Source: Polyangiaceae bacterium (GTDB lineage Bacteria > Myxococcota_A > Polyangia > Polyangiales > Polyangiaceae). Taken from it: DNA of 64,000 nucleotides. The position numbers and the translations under genes are program-made. A model generated the notes under the pieces. That model saw only the letters and a program-made list of their open reading frames with translations. It had not been told where the DNA came from and did no database searches. The DNA is taken from contig JABTUA010000002.1 in assembly GCA_015075635.1 (NCBI GenBank), positions 496,001-560,000 of the forward strand, written 5' to 3'. This document shows positions 56,537 to 64,000 of this stretch, one piece after another (position 1 is the stretch's first letter; each line of letters starts with the position of its first letter).

Positions 56537-57373
56537 ATGTCGGACACATTCCTGCGCTACTTGCTGCTCCTGCAAGAGATGCCGCACTCACCACGAATGA
56601 CCGACAGCGCGAGCTTCGCGCGGCTCCTCGAGCAGCGCGGGTTTCGCGTGTCCCGCCGCACCGTGCAACGCGACCTCGAGAAGCTCTCGCGGGTGCTCCC
56701 GATCGTGTGCTCCGACGGCACGAAGCCCTACGGTTGGTCATGGAGACCCGGCGCGGGCTCGCCACTCCCTGCGCGCGCTGCCTCGCTCGGCCCCCCTCGG
56801 CCCGTGGACACCGGGACGCTGCTCGAGACGGTGCTCGCGACGCTCGATCGCTCCCGGGAGCTGCGCGATGGTCGCTTCGAGTCGGGGCTCTTGCCGTTCA
56901 TCGAGGCACACCTCGCCGACGCGGTCGCCGCCCACACGGGCCTGTTGCTCTCGGAGACCGTCATCGCGCTGCCACCGACCCAGCGCCGCGCGGGCGACGG
57001 CGGCATCGAAGCCAGCTTCGTGCTCCCGAGCGTCTACGAGGACACCGCCGTGCTCGTCCGCGTCTGCGCGCGGGGGAAGCGCGGGCACACGGAACCCGAG
57101 CTCGAGGCCCGAGCTCTCTCCGCCCTCGGCAGCCCAGGCCCGCGGCTGCGCGTGGTGTTCGTGGAGCCCGCCCCCGCGCCGGGAGAGGACGACATCGGCT
57201 TCGCCGAGCTCGCGTTCGTCGTCGAGCGACGGGGGGATGCCCAGAGTCGCTGCCTGGCTCGCTACCTCCGTCGTTGGGCGGTGTTGGCCGGCGCGCCGAG
57301 CTCCGACGGGCCTCGCGACCAGATCGCCGACGTCATCCCGCTGACATCGCGGGCGAAGCAGGCGCAGCGCTGA
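56537..57373 (+). CDS. WYL-type helix-turn-helix regulator
   Basis: The 278-residue protein has an N-terminal winged helix (FARLLEQRGFRVSRRTVQRDLEKLS, about 26-50, shown as its key span) of the DeoR/YafY kind. A middle linker and a C-terminal ligand-sensing region resembling WYL proteins follow (FVLPSVYEDTAVLVRVCARG). It is probably a transcriptional regulator of unknown signal. GGAGGGAGAGG upstream of the ATG at 56537 is a strong ribosome-binding site. It is divergent from the kinase-like gene. Confidence 0.75.
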   Translation: MSDTFLRYLLLLQEMPHSPRMTDSASFARLLEQRGFRVSRRTVQRDLEKLSRVLPIVCSDGTKPYGWSWRPGAGSPLPARAASLGPPRPVDTGTLLETVLATLDRSRELRDGRFESGLLPFIEAHLADAVAAHTGLLLSETVIALPPTQRRAGDGGIEASFVLPSVYEDTAVLVRVCARGKRGHTEPELEARALSALGSPGPRLRVVFVEPAPAPGEDDIGFAELAFVVERRGDAQSRCLARYLRRWAVLAGAPSSDGPRDQIADVIPLTSRAKQAQR

Positions 57374-57380
57374 CCCCTGG

Positions 57381-57593
57381 CTAACTCTCTCCCAACGGCG
57401 CGCCGCCGAGCGCCTCGATGGCCGCCCGGAAGGCGTTGGCCCGAAGCTCGGTGCGCTCGACCAAAGAAGGCCTGCCGAGCTGCTTGGCCGCGTGTTCGAG
57501 GTGCACGGCCTCGCGCTCGAGCCGCTGGGCTTCGCGCTCGAGCACCTCGAAGACCAGCGCCTTCGACTCGTCGGTCAACTCGTTCCAGAGCAT
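57381..57593 (-). CDS. Small coiled-coil protein downstream of metF
   Basis: The 70-residue protein is mostly one long amphipathic, charged helix (LVFEVLEREAQRLEREAVHL). The ATG at 57593 has AAGG upstream and begins 16 bp after the metF stop codon on the same strand, so it is likely in the metF operon. No known family. A longer version from 57635 would overlap metF and is not favoured. Confidence 0.6.
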   Translation of the reverse strand: MLWNELTDESKALVFEVLEREAQRLEREAVHLEHAAKQLGRPSLVERTELRANAFRAAIEALGGAPLGES

Positions 57594-57609
57594 CTTGGTA
57601 CCTTGGCTG

Positions 57610-58470
57610 CTAACGCAGCGCTTCCAGGATTTCAACCGTCGCCGTCGAGCGGTTCAGCGTGTAGAAGTGGATCCCCGGCGCGCCGCCGTCGAGCAAGGCG
57701 CGACACTCCGCGATGGCGTGCTGGACGCCCACGCGCCGGACCTCTCGCGCGTCGGTGTGGACGGCCTCGAGACGTGAGAGCAAGTCGCTTGGAATGCGCG
57801 CGCCACACATCGCCGTGAAGCGCTTGACCTGGCTCACGTTGGTGATGGGCATGATGCCGGCGAGGATCGGCACGCTGATGCCCGCCGCGCGCGCCCGCTC
57901 GACGAACGCAAAGTAGTCCCGGTAGTCGAAGAAGAGCTGAGTCACCAGGAACTCCGCGCCGGCTTCCACCTTCTTCTTCAGGTTCGCCAGATCGACCTCG
58001 GCGCTCGGCGCCTCGGGGTGCTTCTCCGGGTAGCACGCGCCGGCGAGGCAGAAGTCGTACTGCTCGCGGATGAACTCCACCAGCTCGGAGGCGTGCGCGA
58101 AACCGCCCTCGGCGACGACGAAGTCCGTCTGCCCCTGGGGCGGATCGCCGCGCAGCGCCAGCACGTTCTGCACGCCGCCGTCCCGCAGCTGGTCGAGGAC
58201 GCCGCGGATCTCGTCGCGGCCCGCGCCCACGCAGGTGAGGTGAGCCATGCACTCGATGCCCGTGTCCTTCTCGATGCGCAGCGTCAGCTCCACCGTCAGG
58301 CGCCGGGTACTGCCCCCCGCGCCGTAGGTGACGGAGACGAACGTCGGGGCGTAGGGGGAAAGGTGCGCGACCGTCTCGTACAGGCTCTCCTTGCCCTCCT
58401 CGCCCTTCGGGGGGAAGAACTCGAACGAGAACGACGGCTTTTTTGACGCCAGCTTCTCGATGATCTTCAT
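57610..58470 (-). CDS. metF: Methylenetetrahydrofolate reductase
   Basis: The 286-residue flavoenzyme reduces 5,10-methylenetetrahydrofolate to 5-methyltetrahydrofolate for methionine synthesis. TIM-barrel landmarks are FSFEFFPPKG near the start, MAHLTCVG, NVLALRGDPP, LVTQLFFD and GIMPITN. The ATG at 58470 (MKIIEKL) fits the family start; a longer frame upstream is not conserved. It is divergent from mpl with 58 bp between starts. Confidence 0.95.
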   Translation of the reverse strand: MKIIEKLASKKPSFSFEFFPPKGEEGKESLYETVAHLSPYAPTFVSVTYGAGGSTRRLTVELTLRIEKDTGIECMAHLTCVGAGRDEIRGVLDQLRDGGVQNVLALRGDPPQGQTDFVVAEGGFAHASELVEFIREQYDFCLAGACYPEKHPEAPSAEVDLANLKKKVEAGAEFLVTQLFFDYRDYFAFVERARAAGISVPILAGIMPITNVSQVKRFTAMCGARIPSDLLSRLEAVHTDAREVRRVGVQHAIAECRALLDGGAPGIHFYTLNRSTATVEILEALR

Positions 58471-58528
58471 AAGAAGGCCGAAGCGTGTAGCAGGGCGAAG
58501 TCCCGGGCGAAAGAGAGCGAGAGAAGGC

Positions 58529-60031
58529 ATGCACATTCATGTGGTCGCGGTGGCCGGGACGGGCATGGGAGCGCTAGCGGGCCTGCTGAAGGAGCTGGGG
58601 CACGACGTCTCGGGCAGCGACGTGGCCTTCGACCCGCCGATGGGCCCGGCCCTGGACGCCTGGGGCGTGCGCAAGCTGCCCGGCTTCGACGCCAAGAACC
58701 TGGACCCCCGGCCGGATCTGGTGGTGATCGGCAACGTCTGCCGCCGCGAGAACCCGGAGGCGGTGGCTGCGATGCAAGCCGGCCTGCGCTACACGCACAT
58801 CGCCGGGGCGCTGCAGGAGTTCGTGCTCTCGAAGGCCTCGCCGTTGGTGGTGGCGGGGACCCACGGCAAGACCACGACCAGCGCGATGGCCGCCTGGCTG
58901 CTCGACGCCGTCGGCCGCGAGCCGGGCTTCTTGATCGGCGGCCTGCCCAAGAACTTCTCCCAGAGCTTCCGCGCGCCGCTCTCGCGCGCGTCGCTGCCCA
59001 CGGGCGGCGCGCTGCGCCGCGCCCCATTCGTGATCGAAGGCGACGAGTACGACACGGCCTTCTTCGAGAAGACGGCGAAGTTCCTCCACTACTCCGCGGA
59101 GGTCGCGATCCTCACCAGCATCGAGCACGATCACATCGACATCTACCCGACGCTGGAGTCGTACCTGGACGCGTTCCGCAAGTTCGTCGCGGGCATCCCG
59201 GAGTCCGGGCTCCTGGTGGCCTGCGCCTCGGATCCGCTGGTGGTGGAGGTCGTTCGGAGCGCCGCGCGCGCGCCCGTCGCCTGGTACGCGCTGGAGGGCG
59301 AGGACACTCACGGCCAGGCCCCGCACTGGCTCGCGGCGCCCGCCGAGCAGACCGAGCAAGGGACCACGTTCGACCTGTTCGCGGGCGGAGTCTCGGCCGG
59401 GCGCTTCGCGCTCCGCGTGCCGGGTCGCCACAACCTGAAGAACGCGCTCGGCGCCCTGGCCGCCAGCGCCCAGGGGTTCGGCGCCAAGCTCGGCGATCTG
59501 GCCCACGCCCTCGCGCGCTTCGAGGGCGTGCGTCGGCGCCAAGATCTGCTGGGCGAGCCCCGCGGGGTCTTCGTGTACGACGACTTCGCGCACCACCCGA
59601 CGGCGGTGCGCGAGACCCTGGCGGCGCTCCGGCAGAAGCACGCAGCCGGCAGACTCTTCGTGGTGTTCGAGCCGCGCAGCGCCACCGCCTGCCGCAACCT
59701 CCACCAGGAGGAGTACGTGAAGAGCTTCGACCTCGCCCACGAGGTGCACTTCGCTCCCCTCGGCCGCGACAACCTCGCCCCCGAGGAGCGCCTGGACACC
59801 GCGCGGCTCTCGACGGAGCTCTGCCGGCGCGGGCCGCACGCCGAGCCCCACCGCTCCCTCGACACCATCGTGACGGCGCTCTCGGAGCGAGCCAACGCGG
59901 GCGACGTGGTGGCGCTGCTCTCGAACGGCTCGTTCGGCGGTATCCACCAGCGGCTGCTCGAAGCGCTCGCAGCCCCGCTCGGTAGTCGGGCCGGACAGAG
60001 GGTGAGAAGCGACGCGTTCTCGGGCGGTTGA
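58529..60031 (+). CDS. mpl: UDP-N-acetylmuramate:L-Ala-D-Glu-meso-DAP ligase, 3' end supplied by ISAs1 element
   Basis: The 500-residue ATP-dependent ligase recycles murein tripeptide onto UDP-N-acetylmuramate. Mur-ligase motifs are P-loop GTHGKTTT (110-117), EGDEYDTAFF and the central HHPTAVRETL. GAGAAGG precedes the ATG at 58529. Mpl proteins normally end close to FGGIHQRLLEAL. Here the frame runs into the left terminal repeat of the second ISAs1 copy at 59970, so about the last 20 residues (from LLEAL onward, ending in DAFSGG) and the stop come from the element. The catalytic core is intact and the enzyme is probably functional. Confidence 0.92.
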   Translation: MHIHVVAVAGTGMGALAGLLKELGHDVSGSDVAFDPPMGPALDAWGVRKLPGFDAKNLDPRPDLVVIGNVCRRENPEAVAAMQAGLRYTHIAGALQEFVLSKASPLVVAGTHGKTTTSAMAAWLLDAVGREPGFLIGGLPKNFSQSFRAPLSRASLPTGGALRRAPFVIEGDEYDTAFFEKTAKFLHYSAEVAILTSIEHDHIDIYPTLESYLDAFRKFVAGIPESGLLVACASDPLVVEVVRSAARAPVAWYALEGEDTHGQAPHWLAAPAEQTEQGTTFDLFAGGVSAGRFALRVPGRHNLKNALGALAASAQGFGAKLGDLAHALARFEGVRRRQDLLGEPRGVFVYDDFAHHPTAVRETLAALRQKHAAGRLFVVFEPRSATACRNLHQEEYVKSFDLAHEVHFAPLGRDNLAPEERLDTARLSTELCRRGPHAEPHRSLDTIVTALSERANAGDVVALLSNGSFGGIHQRLLEALAAPLGSRAGQRVRSDAFSGG

Positions 60032-60259
60032 GGACGGTCACGGGCAGGGCTCTCGAGCAGGCGCAGCTTCGCAATTGAGGTCAGGACGGGCCGGCGCTGG
60101 AGCGGAGGGCGTGGCCATTCGGGGGCGCTGGTGAAGCGCTGGCGGCGTCGGCGCAGTGGTCGAGCGCACGACGCAGAGCTCGATGACCGCGAGTGCGGCA
60201 CTGCGTGCAGCTGCCTGGAGGGAGCGCCACGGACTCGAGCTCGACGCGCAGCTTCCGGA

Positions 60260-60328
60260 CCCACGGCGCTGCCGCTGACAAAGACCACCGAGGGCATCCC
60301 GTGCACGCCCGTTTGTTTGCGGGCGCGC
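60260..60328. repeat. Left inverted repeat and hairpin of HNH module, copy 2
   Basis: This is the counterpart of 4869-4937. One base of the hairpin stem has changed (GCGCGC instead of GCGTGC), weakening it slightly. Confidence 0.75.
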
Positions 60329-60559
60329 GAGCAGCGTTTCAGCGTACGGTGACCTGAAGGAAAGAGCATCGAGACGTCGATTTCTCTTGACGCATTCTCG
60401 AGCGACGCGCGTTCGCGTTCGACGACCACGCCGCCGATGGCCTCTCGCTCGCCCGTGGTGACGCGCTCGTGCGCGTTCGTGCGCGCGACGACGCGCGACG
60501 CGTTCAGATGCCCGAAACGCGCTCAGCGTGTCAGCAGCGAGCTCGAAAAATCGCGTGAT

Positions 60560-61851
60560 ATGCCAGAAAGCGTGAACGCTCTCTCTTCGGTCTCCGACCA
60601 CGAGCTCCGCGAGCGACTTTCGGCCGCCGTGAGCTCGGAGCGGTCGGCGTGCGCCAACGTCATCTTCCACCTGGCAGAGCTCGACCGCCGCAGGCTGTGT
60701 TGTTCCCGTTCCACGCCACACCACCGACAGCGATTCCGCGACTGCGGCAGACCGGAAGCGAGTTCCTCCGGCTCGGCCGGACTGTCTATTTCGATGCGTG
60801 TTCCTCCCTCTTCGCCTACTGCACCGAGCGCCTCGGCTATTCCGAGGACAGCGCGACCAAGCGTGTGCGTGTGGCCCGCCTGGCCCAGCAGTTCCCCCAG
60901 GTGCTCGATGACCTCGCCAGCGGCGAGCTCCACCTGACGGGGCTGTTCCTGCTCTCCGGCCACCTGACGGACGACAACGCCGAGCAGCTCCTCGCCGAGG
61001 CGCGAGGGAAGTCCAAGCGACAGCTCGAGGAGCTGCTCGCCCGCTGGTTCCCGCGGCCGGCCGTGCCGCCGACCATCACCCCGGTCACGCCCGAGCCGGT
61101 ACAAGGGCAGTTGTCCACATGGTCCGGGGCAGGTACCCCGGCCCCGCCGGCCCAGGCGCCTCGCCCTCGCGTCGAGCCGCTCTCGCCGGAGAGCGTTCGC
61201 GTGGAATTCAGCGCCCACGCTGCGTTCCGCGACAAGCTCGAGCAGGCCCGGGCGCTGCTCAGCCACACGGTGCCCAGCGGCGACCTCGCGACGATCCTCG
61301 AGCGCGCGCTGGACCTGCTCATCGAGCGGGAGACGAAGCGCCGCGCCGGCGCGGGCAAGCCCCGCAAGCGCCGCGAGACGAAGCCGGGCTCGCGGCACGT
61401 TCCGGTGGAAGTCCAGCGAGCGGTCAGGGAGCGGGACGGCGACCAGTGCACCTTCACCGACGCCGAAGGGCGGCGGTGTTCGGCGACGCGCTTCTTGACC
61501 ATCGAGCACATCGACCCGTTCGCGAAGGGCGGGCCCACGACGGTGGACAACTGCTGCTTGCTTTGCAGACCTCACAACGCCCACCGAGCGCGCCAGGTCT
61601 TCGGTGAGGACCACATCCAGAACGAGATCTCGGAGGCGCGAGCGAGGCGAAGACAGAGCACGCCACCGGCGCCACCAGCGCCGACGCCCGCGCCCGAGGG
61701 CGGCGTGTCCGAAAAGGTGCTCGGAGCGCTGGTTCGGATGGGGTTCAAGCGAGCGGACGCGCGGCGAGCCGTCGAGCAAGCGCGCCTCTGCGAGGTGGAG
61801 CCGCTGCTCGAGCCGATGCTTCGCGCGACGCTCGCCATTCTCACACCGTGA
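60560..61851 (+). pseudogene. HNH endonuclease gene, frame-disrupted (copy 2)
   Basis: It is nearly identical to 5169-6460, including the same 89-bp frame-breaking insertion at 60698-60786. The initial part reads MPESVNAL (ATG to GTG change at codon 5). The HNH and C-terminal helices are intact in the downstream frame, open from 60649. Because both copies share the defect, it arose before the element duplicated, or the element spread with a disrupted gene. Confidence 0.85.
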
Positions 61852-61861
61852 GACGGTTCGG

Positions 61862-61931
61862 GCACACCCCACGTCGAATGGGGTGTGCACGGATTGCCCT
61901 TGGTGGTCATTGTCAGCGGCAGCGCCGTGGG
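61862..61931. repeat. Right hairpin and inverted repeat of HNH module, copy 2
   Basis: This is the counterpart of 6471-6540, identical as far as can be seen. Confidence 0.75.
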
Positions 61932-61963
61932 CACGCATGCGGACGAAGGAAAGGAGCTCATCT

Positions 61964-62708
61964 GTGCCTCGAACAGGTCGCACTCAACGCAGAGTCATCG
62001 GCATGCTCGTCAAACGCTTCGGCGACGCGCGCCTCGACGAGGTCCGCGACCCGCGCAACCCACGCGGGCGTCGCTGGCGCTCGGGCGGTGCGCGACCTCG
62101 GACTTCACTACCTGTTTGCCGTCAAGAGCACCCAACCCTCCCTCCACACCGAGGCCGTGCGCTGGATGGGTGGCCTGGAGCCTGACCAGGCCGCCGCCAC
62201 CAGCACGGATCTCGACCACAGTCGCTCCGTCGTGCGGCGCATCTACCTCGGTGAAGCCCTTGCCGCGCCGGAAGGTTGGGAGCATCTCAGGACCGTGCTC
62301 CGCGTCGAGGTCGAGACCCTCGACTCCAATGGCGTCCGGGTCGCGAACGACAACCGCTACTTCGTCTCCAGCTTGCCACGCTCTCGTCTCACCGATGCCG
62401 AGTGGCTGCTCGTCGTACGGCGCCACTGGGGCGTCGAGACTGCCCATCAGCTTCTCGATGGCGCCTTCGCCGAGGACCATCATCCGTGGATCGAACAGAA
62501 CCCGCGAGCCACGGTCGTCGTGATGGTGCTGCGGCGCATCGCATACACGCTGCTCGCGCTCTGGCGCGGGGTGACTTTGCGCAGCGACGAACAGCGTAGG
62601 CGGCCCTGGCGCGACCTGATGCGCCACATCTGGCTCTGCACAGTCAAGGCCACCGCAGAGACCCCTCGAAACTCGAGTGACCGCCGGCTCCCGCCGGCGC
62701 CTGCGTGA
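61964..62708 (+). pseudogene. ISAs1-family transposase, 545-bp internal deletion
   Basis: Codons 1-38 match the intact transposase (to RNPRGRRW). The sequence then jumps to what corresponds to codon 220 of copy 1, in a different frame. Asp129 and Asp212 are lost; the segment with Glu340 (HWGVE) remains. The last part carries a few substitutions relative to copy 1, so the copies have diverged slightly. No active enzyme can be made. Confidence 0.88.
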
Positions 62709-62961
62709 CCCGTGCCGAGGCCTTCGCGCCGACCTGCTCTTTGACAGACTCCGCGTCGATCACCGCCCTCGGGCTCCTGCCCCCGTAGAGGCTCGATGGC
62801 ACTTGCTCCTGTGCGGCCCAGTACCTCCCCACCGCCCCGTCCCCGGGTCACCACTTCCCCGCCGGTGGTGGCGACCCAGCTCGACTCGCGGAGAACCGAT
62901 CGAGACTGCCACCAGACACTGAGCAGTTGCCCAAACCCGCGCCAGGGACTAACGGAACTCC

Positions 62962-63777
62962 GTGCGCGCGCTTGCTTCGACGCTGCTTTTCGGCTTCGCC
63001 TGGGCGCTGTCGCGCGCCACGCTCGCCACACCCCTCGAGCACGACGAGCAGAAGTACTCGGCGTGGCAGAGCAACGAGCAGAGCTTCTACGCCTCGAGCG
63101 CCAGCGACGCCGGTATCGTCTACGCGCGCCCCCAGCTCTTCCTCGGCTACGGCGCCCCGCACTGGCAGTTCACCGGTTTCGACGGATACCTGCTCTCGAC
63201 CAACGGCTTCGCGGCGGCTTACGCCGGCTGGCGCGCCAGCCTGCCGTTCCTGGACGTGCAGTTCGGGCACCGCTGGAACTACCCGTTCAACCGCCGCTAC
63301 TTGCCGCCCCAGAAGAAGTACCGCGCGCGAGACTTGGATCTGAACGGCCACGACGAGCGTTCCACGTACGAGGTGACCGAGGGGGAGCTGACCCTGCTCG
63401 CTCCCGTGCTCCACGGCGCCGTGTTCACGGAGTTTCACCCGATGTGGTTCGACGCCCCCGGCGATAGCTACGTGTTCGAAGAGGTGATGCGCGTCGTGGT
63501 CGTGCCACCCTTCGCGATGCGCACGCGGCTCGGGTACGTCTACGGATTCGGCGAGCGGCAGGACGCGAAGGTGGGAGCCATGGTCGAGTACCTGGTGACG
63601 CCCGGCCGTCCCTTCAACACCACGCGCGTCGGCCCGCTGGCGCTGGTCTCTTTCACCAAGAACTTCGAGGGGCTCTTCACCACGACGGTGGTGGTGTCGG
63701 GACCCGACGAGCTCGGGCCCTACGCCGGGACCTACGGCTTCCTCGGAGTGCGGTACCGCTGGGCGAAGCGCTTCTAG
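62962..63777 (+). CDS. Predicted outer-membrane beta-barrel-like protein
   Basis: The 271-residue protein has a signal peptide (ALASTLLFGFAWALSRATLA) and alternating aromatic/hydrophobic strands throughout (YARPQLFLGYGAPHWQFTGFDG, given as its span around 50-72). It ends in FLGVRYRWAKRF, whose final Phe suits barrel assembly. No enzyme motif is visible. The GTG start is 53 bp after the right end of the deleted ISAs1 copy, so its promoter may lie within or next to the element. It is followed by a lipoprotein gene 18 bp downstream. Confidence 0.65.
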   Translation: MRALASTLLFGFAWALSRATLATPLEHDEQKYSAWQSNEQSFYASSASDAGIVYARPQLFLGYGAPHWQFTGFDGYLLSTNGFAAAYAGWRASLPFLDVQFGHRWNYPFNRRYLPPQKKYRARDLDLNGHDERSTYEVTEGELTLLAPVLHGAVFTEFHPMWFDAPGDSYVFEEVMRVVVVPPFAMRTRLGYVYGFGERQDAKVGAMVEYLVTPGRPFNTTRVGPLALVSFTKNFEGLFTTTVVVSGPDELGPYAGTYGFLGVRYRWAKRF

Positions 63778-63795
63778 CGTGCGAACATCCAGGGC

Positions 63796-64000
63796 ATGAG
63801 GCTCTGGCAGGCGGCAGCACTCTCTTCTCTCTTGTTTCCAGTGTTCGCGAGCTGCGGCTCCGACTCGGACGGGGGCACCGCTTCGAACGCGGGCTCCGGC
63901 GGCGGAGGAACCGGCGGCGGAGGAACCGGCGGCAAGGCCGGTGACGCCTCGATCAACCTCGACTCGGGCGACTGCCAGACGGGCAACGCCTGCGGTGACG
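63796..64000 (+). CDS. Gly-linker lipoprotein, 3' end beyond the window
   Basis: The visible 68 residues start with a lipoprotein signal (LLFPVFASC, Cys20) and a Gly/Thr-rich linker. The sequence then begins a Cys-containing domain (GDCQTGNACGD) before the window ends. The layout matches the other linker lipoproteins in this window. The ATG at 63796 has CCAGGG upstream and lies 18 bp after the barrel-like gene, so the two are likely in one operon. Confidence 0.7.
   Translation, partial: MRLWQAAALSSLLFPVFASCGSDSDGGTASNAGSGGGGTGGGGTGGKAGDASINLDSGDCQTGNACGD

Larger units (their letters stand above)
59970..62908 (+). mobile_element. ISAs1-family element with HNH cargo, copy 2 (internally deleted)
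   Basis: Copy 2 is 2,939 bp and in the same orientation as copy 1. Its left end CAGCCCCGCTCGGTAGT corresponds to the left terminal repeat of copy 1 and its right end ...GATCGAGACTG to the right one. Relative to copy 1, 190 bp of the left arm and 545 bp of the transposase (between 62077 and 62078) are missing; the HNH part is almost identical. The 10 bp before (GAAGCGCTCG) and after (CCACCAGACA) do not match, so no target duplication remains. It cannot make its own full transposase. 60032-60559 holds only left-arm DNA. Confidence 0.85.

Overview
The window looks like a chromosomal segment of a high-GC Myxococcota bacterium, probably of the Polyangiales/Sorangium type. The evidence is Ser/Thr kinases with C-terminal membrane segments, FHA-linked sigma-54 activators, a DUF2378 (TIGR02265) protein of the Myxococcales-restricted family, and about nine lipoproteins or secreted proteins. 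Most of those lipoproteins place a long Gly/Ser/Ala linker between the lipobox cysteine and the folded domain. No rRNA, tRNA or CRISPR array was seen.

Layout. 1-4372: a secreted TPR-like protein (cut by the left edge), a TerB-like protein and a large beta-propeller lipoprotein behind a consensus sigma-54 promoter. 4381-8062: a 3.7-kb ISAs1-family mobile element with 10-bp target duplications, imperfect terminal inverted repeats, a full-length DDE transposase and a frame-disrupted HNH endonuclease as cargo. 8117-19159: membrane and PEGA-like proteins, a FHA/sigma-54 activator, a Ser/Thr kinase and a run of lipoproteins, one with a frameshift. 19341-23884: a lipid-related group (CDP-alcohol phosphatidyltransferase, Aur1-like PAP2 enzyme, RND/MMPL exporter, GtrA). 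24009-25835: pckG. 25889-30734: a restriction-modification island (controller, predicted PD-(D/E)XK nuclease, cytosine-5 methyltransferase, Vsr) with transposon debris, lying between a decayed and an intact copy of the same gene.

30735-49829: a repeat protein with 14-residue His/Glu-rich repeats, a regulatory-domain methyltransferase, typA, a hemerythrin protein, a VAO-type flavoprotein with a cupin, a YkuD-fold protein lacking its catalytic residues, and a translationally coupled Ser/Thr kinase and FHA/sigma-54 activator next to a sigma-54-promoted lipoprotein. A VTT membrane protein, a TrkA-type K+ channel and a multi-zinc-ribbon protein follow. 49870-60031: a formylglycine-generating-enzyme-like lipoprotein, a degenerate citrate-synthase-like protein overlapping a TPP enzyme, DUF2378, a ParB-HTH-like protein beside a parS-like palindrome, a histidine-kinase-like protein without the phospho-acceptor His, a WYL-type regulator, metF and mpl. 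59970-62908: a second, internally deleted copy of the ISAs1 element, whose left end supplies the last codons and stop of mpl. 62962-64000: an outer-membrane-like protein and the start of another lipoprotein.

Themes. Sigma-54/FHA/kinase control appears repeatedly next to lipoprotein genes. Several proteins keep a family fold but have lost catalytic residues. At least eight genes carry a -10-like TANNNT hexamer 4-9 nt before the start codon, which suggests leaderless transcripts. The ISAs1 element with its HNH module, itself bounded by 47-bp inverted repeats and inward hairpins, is the most unusual mobile unit here.
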